A stretch of 64,000 nucleotides of DNA, taken from positions 62,001-126,000 of the forward strand of contig NZ_DLHN01000018.1 of the NCBI RefSeq assembly GCF_002483235.1. Direction: 5' to 3'. Origin of the DNA: Pedobacter glucosidilyticus (GTDB lineage: Bacteria > Bacteroidota > Bacteroidia > Sphingobacteriales > Sphingobacteriaceae). The translations under genes were made by a program, and so were the position numbers. This document shows, in pieces, positions 58,474-64,000 of the stretch (within the stretch, counting starts at the first letter, position 1; every line of letters starts with the position of its first letter). Under the pieces are notes generated by a model. That model did not search any database and was not told the DNA's origin. It saw only the letters and a program-made list of their open reading frames with translations.

Positions 58474-61400
58474 ATGAAAAATTTTCTAAAACTAAGTCTT
58501 TTTCTTTGTGCTTTTGCTACGGCAGCGTTAGCACAAGAAAATCAAAAATGGAATATAGAAAAACCGGGTACTGCTTTAAAACCATTATCTTTTACTACCG
58601 ATGAAGGAACCTGGATGAATTTAGATGTTAGTCCGGATGGAAAACACATCATATTTGACCTTTTAGGTGATATTTACAGAATACCTATTACCGGAGGAAG
58701 TGCAGAATTGCTAGCCGGAGGTTTTGCATGGGAAGTACAACCCCGCTACTCGCCCGATGGAAAATATATTTCTTTTACCAGCGATAAAAATGGTGGCGAT
58801 AACATCTGGATGATGAATAGTGATGGTACAGGAAAAAAACAAGTTACTAAAGAAGACTTCCGCCTGCTAAATAATGCCGTTTGGACAGCGGATAGCAAAT
58901 ACATCATCGCTAGGAAGCACTATACGGGCTATCGTTCTTTAGGTGCTGGCGAGCTTTGGATGTATCATATTTCTGGCGGCTTAGAGGGTATCCAACTCAC
59001 CAAAAGGAAAAACGACCAGCAAGATTTAGGCGAACCACATACTTCACCAGATGGCGCATCGGTTTATTTTAGCGAGGATGTTAGTCCGGGTCCTTATTTC
59101 CAATACAATAAAGATCCTAACGGTGATATTTATGCCATAAAAAAACTCAATTTTAGTGACGGTAGTATAGAAACAGTAGTGGGAGGACCAGGTGGTGCTG
59201 TTCGTCCGCAAGTTTCTAGAGATGGTAAAATGCTAGCTTTTGTAAAACGAGTACGTTTAAAGTCTCAGCTTTTTGTGCATAACCTAGAAACCGGAGAAGA
59301 ATATCCTGTTTATGATGATTTATCCAGAGACCAGCAAGAAGCTTGGGCAATTTTTGGCGTATACCCCAATTTTAACTGGACACCAGATAACCGCTCTTTA
59401 ATTTTTTATGCCAAAGGGAAAATCAAAAAAGTTGATGTACAAAATTTAATGGTTTCTGAAATTCCTTTCCAAGTAAACGTTAAACAAAATATAGCTGATG
59501 CTGTAAGGTTTAACCAAACTGTTTTTACTGATGATTTTGATGTTAAAATGATCCGGCAGTTGGCTACCTCTCCCGATGGTAAAATGGTAGCTTTTAATGC
59601 TGCAGGATATATTTACACCAAAACCCTGCCCAGCGGAAAAGTAGAAAGGTTAACCAATGGAAGCGATTGGGAGTTTGAACCCTCTTTTAGTCCTGACGGA
59701 AAATTTATCGTGTACACTACCTGGAACGATGAGCTCCGTGGAACTATCCAAAAAATAGATTTAAAAACAAAAAGAAGCACCACCATCAGTCCGGAGCGTG
59801 GCTTTTACTATTCGCCAAAATTTAATAACAAAGGAGACCAAATTGTATATGTAAAAGGTGTTGGGAATGATGTTTTAGGGTACACTTTTGGTAAGAACCC
59901 CGGAATTTATGTGGTATCTGCTAATGGCGGACAAGCAACATTCATCACCAAGAGAGGTATAAAACCCATGTTTAATGAGCAAGATAACCGCATTTATTAC
60001 CAAGCCAGAGAAAATGGTAAAAAAACATTAAGCAGCTGCGATTTAAATGGTAACCACAACAAAACTCATTATACCTCTACCTACACAACAGATTTTATCC
60101 CTAGTCCGGATGGTAAATGGCTAGCTTTTCAAGAATTGTTTAATGTGTATCTAGTACCTTTACTCCAAAACGTTCAAAACATAGATTTATCTGCCAATCA
60201 AAAAGCCTATCCCCTTAAAAAGCTTAGCAAAGATGCAGGCAGCTATGTACATTGGAGTAAAGATAGTAAAGCTATCCACTGGACCTTAGGGCCGAAATAT
60301 TATACCCGAGAAATTAAAGATGCTTTTGATTTTGTAGATGAACCGGGCAGCAAAATTACCAAAACAGATAGCTTAGGTTTACCTATTGATTTAAAACTTA
60401 AAACAGCTGTACCTAGCGGTAAAATTGCTTTAAAAGGTGCCAGAATCATCACCATGAAGGATAAAGAAGTGATAGAAAACGGCACTATCCTTATAGAAAA
60501 CAACAAAATTATAGCGTTGGGCAAAGAAAGCGAAGTTAATATCCCGGCTGATGCAAAAGTTTATGGCATGTATGGCAAAACCATTATCCCTGGTTTTATT
60601 GATGTACATGCACATTTACACACCAGTCCGGATGGTATCAGTCCGCAACAAGATTGGTCGTACTTTGCCAATCTAGCTTACGGGGTTACCACCGCTCATG
60701 ACCCCTCAAGCAATACAGAAATGGTTTTTAGCCAAGCAGAGATGATTAAATCAGGCCGTTTAGTAGGTCCGAGATTATACTCTACAGGGACCATATTATA
60801 TGGTGCAGATGGTGATTTTAAAGCCGTTATCAATAATATAGACGATGCCAGGTTTCATTTAAAAAGGATGCAAGCGGTTGGTGCTTTTTCTGTAAAATCT
60901 TATAACCAACCTAGAAGAGAGCAAAGGCAACAAGTTTTACAAGCTGCTAGAGAACTTAAAATGGAAGTGATGCCAGAAGGTGGCTCTACTTTTTTCCATA
61001 ACATGAATATGATTGCCGACGGGCATACCGGTATAGAACACAATATCCCTATAGTGCCTATCTATAAAGATGTTACCACTTTCTGGAATGCCAGTAAAAC
61101 GGCTTATACCCCAACTTTAATTGTTTCTTATGGGGCGCAGTCTGGAGAGAATTACTGGTACGATAGAACCAATGTTTGGGAGAATGAAAAACTTGCAGAA
61201 TTTGTTCCTCGTTCTATCATAGACCCGAGATCTAGAAGGAGAAATACTTCTGAATATGGCGATTATGGCCATATAGAAGTCTCTAAAGCCGTAAATCAAA
61301 TAGCTGCTGGTGGCACTAAAGTAAATTTAGGTGCGCATGGGCAATTACAAGGTTTAGGTGCCCACTGGGAGCTGTGGATGTTGGCACAAGGCGGTATGAG

Positions 61401-61722
61401 CGCTCATGAAGTTCTTAAAGCTGCTACCATTAACGGTGCAGATTATTTAGGTATGAGCAAAGAAATTGGCTCTCTAGAGAAAGGCAAACTGGCAGATTTA
61501 ATTGTGCTGAATGAAAACCCATTGGAAGATATCAGAAATACAGAAAGCATACAGTATGTGATGGTAAATGGTCGCTTATTTGAAGGAGAAACCATGCGAG
61601 AGCTAGGCGATAACATACAACCTAGAGGTAAATTTTGGTGGCAGTACAGTAAAACAGAGAACTATCTAGTACCTGGTGGTGAAGTACAAACCTGGACTTT
61701 TACCGTTCCGGAGTGTGATTAG
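58474..61722 (+). CDS. Secreted TolB-propeller/amidohydrolase fusion protein
   Basis: This protein has 1082 residues from ATG 58474 (a GTG precedes it), with signal peptide MKNFLKLSLFLCAFATAALAQ. Residues 40-640 are TolB/PD40 propeller repeats, each with SPDGK (DVSPDGKHIIFD, YSPDGKYISFTSDKNG, TSPDGKMVAFNAAG, FSPDGKFIVYTTW). Residues 655-1065 are an amidohydrolase of the imidazolonepropionase/prolidase-like group: GFIDVHAHLHTSPDG (HxH metal site), AFSVKSYNQPRREQR (probable carboxylated Lys), DGHTGIEHNIP, LGAHGQLQGLGAHWELWML, and the family ending LEKGKLADLIVLNENP. It probably hydrolyses cyclic dipeptide- or peptide-like amides in the periplasm. The substrate is unknown. The gene stands alone. 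Confidence 0.9.
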   Translation: MKNFLKLSLFLCAFATAALAQENQKWNIEKPGTALKPLSFTTDEGTWMNLDVSPDGKHIIFDLLGDIYRIPITGGSAELLAGGFAWEVQPRYSPDGKYISFTSDKNGGDNIWMMNSDGTGKKQVTKEDFRLLNNAVWTADSKYIIARKHYTGYRSLGAGELWMYHISGGLEGIQLTKRKNDQQDLGEPHTSPDGASVYFSEDVSPGPYFQYNKDPNGDIYAIKKLNFSDGSIETVVGGPGGAVRPQVSRDGKMLAFVKRVRLKSQLFVHNLETGEEYPVYDDLSRDQQEAWAIFGVYPNFNWTPDNRSLIFYAKGKIKKVDVQNLMVSEIPFQVNVKQNIADAVRFNQTVFTDDFDVKMIRQLATSPDGKMVAFNAAGYIYTKTLPSGKVERLTNGSDWEFEPSFSPDGKFIVYTTWNDELRGTIQKIDLKTKRSTTISPERGFYYSPKFNNKGDQIVYVKGVGNDVLGYTFGKNPGIYVVSANGGQATFITKRGIKPMFNEQDNRIYYQARENGKKTLSSCDLNGNHNKTHYTSTYTTDFIPSPDGKWLAFQELFNVYLVPLLQNVQNIDLSANQKAYPLKKLSKDAGSYVHWSKDSKAIHWTLGPKYYTREIKDAFDFVDEPGSKITKTDSLGLPIDLKLKTAVPSGKIALKGARIITMKDKEVIENGTILIENNKIIALGKESEVNIPADAKVYGMYGKTIIPGFIDVHAHLHTSPDGISPQQDWSYFANLAYGVTTAHDPSSNTEMVFSQAEMIKSGRLVGPRLYSTGTILYGADGDFKAVINNIDDARFHLKRMQAVGAFSVKSYNQPRREQRQQVLQAARELKMEVMPEGGSTFFHNMNMIADGHTGIEHNIPIVPIYKDVTTFWNASKTAYTPTLIVSYGAQSGENYWYDRTNVWENEKLAEFVPRSIIDPRSRRRNTSEYGDYGHIEVSKAVNQIAAGGTKVNLGAHGQLQGLGAHWELWMLAQGGMSAHEVLKAATINGADYLGMSKEIGSLEKGKLADLIVLNENPLEDIRNTESIQYVMVNGRLFEGETMRELGDNIQPRGKFWWQYSKTENYLVPGGEVQTWTFTVPECD

Positions 61723-61724
61723 GG

Positions 61725-61771
61725 GTTAGGTGTTAGATGGTTAGGTGGTTAGTTGGTTAGATGGTTAGGTA
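61725..61771. repeat. Degenerate tandem octamer GTTAG(G/A/T)TG, six units
   Basis: Six consecutive units start at 61725, 61732, 61740, 61748, 61756 and 61764; the first is one base short. It begins right after the amidohydrolase stop codon. The unit GTTAGATGG recurs in the hairpin at 62046-62084. The 369-base space 61723-62091 holds this repeat, the GC-rich patch at 61808 and that hairpin, and no gene. Confidence 0.8.
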
Positions 61772-61807
61772 TTAACTTAACGGTGAGGTTTTATCTTTTA
61801 ATGTTTT

Positions 61808-61835
61808 ATCCGCGGAGGGCGCAGAGGATACGGAG
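61808..61835. repeat. GC-rich patch with CCGCGGAGGGCGCAGAGGA
   Basis: This short GC-rich island in AT-rich DNA reads, on the other strand, as a TCCTCTGCGCCCTCCGCGG motif. I recall closely similar CTCTGCG-CCTCTGCGG strings dispersed in intergenic spaces of many unrelated bacteria; that is memory, not a search. Confidence 0.45.
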
Positions 61836-62045
61836 CTGGGTGGTGATTGTGATTTGTTAGGATAAAAATTATGTTTGTTAGCTTAGTTTCCTTTGTGATG
61901 GTATTTGTCTGCCTCTATCGCCTGAGGGGCTCTTTTTTAGGGGTATAAGTAATAGGTAGAAAGATGCCTGAAAATTAATATTTTATGTTTAAGGTATCGT
62001 TTTATAATATTAAATAATATTTAAGTCTAACAATCTCACCAAAGA

Positions 62046-62084
62046 ACCATCTAACTAACTCTAAAAAGCAGAAAGTTAGATGGT
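62046..62084. terminator. Hairpin after the aldose 1-epimerase gene
   Basis: ACCATCTAACT and AGTTAGATGGT form 11 perfect pairs around 17 bases, 7 bases after the epimerase stop. A T-rich run follows on both exits, better on the plus side. The arms share the GTTAGATGG word of the octamer repeat. Confidence 0.6.
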
Positions 62085-62091
62085 ATTATTT

Positions 62092-63240
62092 TTACCAGCT
62101 AAAACGATATTTAGACTGTGTTTTATAAAGATCCCCAGGTTTTAATATAGTGGAAGGAAAAGCTCGCTGATTAGGGGAATCTGGAAAGTGTTGTGTTTCC
62201 AGACAAAATGCTGTCCTAAAATCATCTTTAGCCCCTCCTTTAAATGAGTTTTTACTCATCATAAAATTGCCACTATAAAACTGCAAGCCCGGCTCGGTTG
62301 TAAAAACTTCCATAGTGATTGAAGTTTTATCTCCCATAACTTTAGCCGCCAAAATCATTTTTTCAGAAGGCTTGCTTTGTAGAACATAATTATGGTCATA
62401 ACCTTTACCATTTTTTAATTGCTCATCAGGTAAATTAATTCTGGCTCCAATAGCCGTTAGCTCTGTAAAATCAAAAGGAGTATTTTTTACAGGTACTATT
62501 TCTCCGGTAGGTATTAAAGTACTGTCAACAGGCGTAAAAGCTTTAGCGTTTATTTGTAATTGATGGTTTAATATATCTCCGCTTCCCTCGCCATTTAAAT
62601 TAAAGAAAGCGTGGTTGGTTAAATTAACCACAGTTTTTTTATCTGTTGATGCTTCATATTGCATGATTAGCTCATTATCATCATTAAGCTTATAAATTAC
62701 TTTAATAGCTAGATTACCAGGATATCCTTCTTCCATATCTGGAGATAGATAGCTAAGTTCTAAAGTTTGATTATCTATTTGTTTAGCATCCCAAACTACA
62801 TATTGAAAACCTTTTTTACCACCATGCAAACTATTGGGAGGGTTGTTTATGGCTAGCTGATAATTTACCCCATCTATAGAGAATTTACCTTTTGCTATAC
62901 GGTTGCCATAACGCCCAATGGTAGCTCCAAAATAAGGTTCTGTAGATGTTATATAATCATCAATACTTTTAAAGCCTACCACAACATCTACAAAAGAAGT
63001 GTCTTGTGTGGGGATTAATAAACTCACCAACCTACCACCATAATTGGTAAATACGGCTTTCATCTTATTCTTATTGATTAACTGATAGCATTTAACTTCT
63101 TTTCCATCTATCAAGGTATCAAAAGCTGCTGCGTAGTTAGGTAGCTGTTCTTGTGTACTATTTTGTGTTGTTTTGGGTTGTTGGCAAGCATATATCAGCA
63201 AAGCTAACATAGCCATAAAGCTTATTTTTAAAATATTCAT
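62092..63240 (-). CDS. Lipoprotein aldose 1-epimerase (galactose mutarotase type)
   Basis: This protein has 382 residues from ATG 63238-63240, followed by lipobox IYAC; a TTG nine bases upstream is less likely. Mutarotase motifs are YGGRLVSLLIP, FGATIGRYGNRIAKGKFSI, NPPNSLHGGKKGFQYVVW (His), VVNLTNHAFFNLNG (catalytic His), KGYDHNYVL and EPGLQFYSGNF (catalytic Glu). It interconverts alpha and beta anomers of aldoses, here in the periplasm or on the envelope. It follows the truncated regulator gene closely, suggesting it is the first metabolic gene of another locus beyond the right edge. Confidence 0.93.
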   Translation of the reverse strand: MNILKISFMAMLALLIYACQQPKTTQNSTQEQLPNYAAAFDTLIDGKEVKCYQLINKNKMKAVFTNYGGRLVSLLIPTQDTSFVDVVVGFKSIDDYITSTEPYFGATIGRYGNRIAKGKFSIDGVNYQLAINNPPNSLHGGKKGFQYVVWDAKQIDNQTLELSYLSPDMEEGYPGNLAIKVIYKLNDDNELIMQYEASTDKKTVVNLTNHAFFNLNGEGSGDILNHQLQINAKAFTPVDSTLIPTGEIVPVKNTPFDFTELTAIGARINLPDEQLKNGKGYDHNYVLQSKPSEKMILAAKVMGDKTSITMEVFTTEPGLQFYSGNFMMSKNSFKGGAKDDFRTAFCLETQHFPDSPNQRAFPSTILKPGDLYKTQSKYRFSW

Positions 63241-63245
63241 TTTCG

Positions 63246-64000
63246 TCAAGTATTAGTTTGAATTGTTGTACGATGCTGGTCGGCAAATTCTGTTGGTGTT
63301 AATTTAAATTGCTGATAAAAGCATTTAGAAAAGTAAGAATGCGAACTAAAGCCAACCATATAACCAACCTCAGAGATATTATAATCTTGAGTAGTTAATA
63401 ATTTAGCAGCATTCTTTAGCCTTATAATTCTGATGAACTCATTAGGTACATAGCCTGTCATACCTTTTACCTTTTTATATAAGCTTGACCTGCTTAAACC
63501 CAGTTCTTTACCTAACTCTTCTACAGAAAGTAATGGGTCTGATATACGCAACTCTATAGCTTCTATAAGCTTATTTAAGAACTTTTTATCTTTAGTACCC
63601 GACGCTAAAATTTCTGTACTCTCAAAAGGATGTTGCGCAAAACGTTGCTTTAAATTAGCCTGAAGCTCTATTAAATTACGAGCTATTAAAGATAATTGCT
63701 TCCATTTAAAAGGTTTAGCAATATATGCATCAGCACCACTTTCTAATCCTTCTATTTCTGCATCTGAATTGGTTTTTGCTGTAAGTAAAATAATAGGTAA
63801 ATGACTGTAATTGATATCGTTTTTAACCTCTTTACAAAAACTTATGCCATCCATTACAGGCATCATCACATCAGAAATAATTAAATCTACATGATGTTGT
63901 TCCAATAGTTTTAAACCTTCTTGTCCGTTATTTGCTTTAATAGGATGATAACCTTCTGAAACCAAACTTTGAGACAAGAAATTGAGTAAAGATTGATCAT
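63246..64000 (-). CDS. Response regulator/AraC protein, likely C-terminus of a hybrid two-component system (partial)
   Basis: The frame is open through the right edge: DQSLLNFLSQ precedes the first listed residue, so the TTG at 63977 is not the true start. It shows a receiver domain (phospho-acceptor Asp in LIISDVMMPVMDG, Lys in YIAKPFKW) followed by an AraC-type HTH (LSVEELGKELGLSRSSLYKKVKG, ISEVGYMVGFSSHSYFSKCFY). That C-terminal pair is typical of hybrid two-component regulators that sense PUL oligosaccharides in one chain. The periplasmic sensor and kinase parts would lie beyond the edge. Its end overlaps the upstream area of the epimerase gene, so the two are likely co-transcribed. Confidence 0.85.
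   Translation of the reverse strand, partial: DQSLLNFLSQSLVSEGYHPIKANNGQEGLKLLEQHHVDLIISDVMMPVMDGISFCKEVKNDINYSHLPIILLTAKTNSDAEIEGLESGADAYIAKPFKWKQLSLIARNLIELQANLKQRFAQHPFESTEILASGTKDKKFLNKLIEAIELRISDPLLSVEELGKELGLSRSSLYKKVKGMTGYVPNEFIRIIRLKNAAKLLTTQDYNISEVGYMVGFSSHSYFSKCFYQQFKLTPTEFADQHRTTIQTNT

Noticed and set aside
61725..61771. CRISPR array
   Set aside because: Units are 8 bases with no spacers, and no cas genes are present.

Overview
The window looks like a chromosomal segment of a Bacteroidota bacterium, most likely a Sphingobacteriaceae member close to Pedobacter or Pseudopedobacter. The DNA is AT-rich by eye. It carries two SusC/SusD loci run by ECF-sigma/FecR pairs, many Sec- and lipoprotein-exported hydrolases, almost no Shine-Dalgarno sequences, and one promoter resembling the Bacteroidota TTTG / TAnnTTTG type. 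I see no tRNA, rRNA, CRISPR array, insertion sequence or phage gene.

Region A (1-22.6 kb) is a polysaccharide utilisation locus (PUL 1), nearly all on the minus strand. It holds fecR-susC-susD, then a surface lipoprotein resembling PL14 lyases, an outer-membrane barrel, a beta-helix candidate lyase, a clan GH-A hydrolase and a DUF1080 protein. An ECF sigma factor on the plus strand and an AraC regulator interrupt it. Beyond them come three sulfatases alternating with two paralogous GH43 enzymes, and a GH88 unsaturated glucuronyl hydrolase cut by the left edge. Lyase, unsaturated uronyl hydrolase, xylosidase-type GH43s and sulfatases together point to a sulfated, uronic-acid- and pentose-containing polymer; ulvan or a similar algal glycan is my best guess.

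Region B (22.6-25.3 kb) is housekeeping: a DbpA-type RNA helicase, a SpoU-type RNA methyltransferase and a DUF4397 lipoprotein.

Region C (25.3-43.4 kb) is PUL 2, with the usual order sigma-fecR-susC-susD. A terminator hairpin follows, then a BNR-4 beta-propeller (ulvan-lyase-like candidate), a PQQ-type aldose dehydrogenase fused to cytochrome c, a divergent NRAMP-fold transporter lacking the metal-binding motifs, an SDR oxidoreductase, a DapA-like aldolase, a secreted propeller protein and a GH20 hexosaminidase. The order suggests glycan cleavage outside, sugar oxidation in the periplasm, uptake of the oxidised product, and cleavage by a pyruvate-type aldolase.

Region D (43.6-53.5 kb) is a redox and oxygen-response cluster: cold-shock protein, 1-Cys peroxiredoxin under a perfect 10-1-10 palindrome, hemN, a D-lactate dehydrogenase with a Cys-rich tail, a response regulator fused to a CRP/FNR DNA-binding module, a histidine kinase whose PAS domain keeps the haem-binding His and the Arg of FixL, an acetyl-CoA hydrolase/transferase, a 596-residue Cys-containing protein of unknown function, and an Nfu Fe-S protein. 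Two TGAY-N4-RTCA palindromes of FNR-box type lie in this cluster's intergenic spaces. This FixL-like kinase with a one-protein FixJ/FixK-like regulator is the most interesting system in the window.

Region E (53.5-64 kb) holds a Pro-rich secreted protein, an AraC regulator, an unlisted 56-residue two-helix membrane peptide, a GT2 glycosyltransferase, RecQ, a TolB-propeller/amidohydrolase fusion, an intergenic repeat patch, a lipoprotein aldose 1-epimerase, and the C-terminal part of a response-regulator/AraC protein (probably a hybrid two-component regulator) cut by the right edge.
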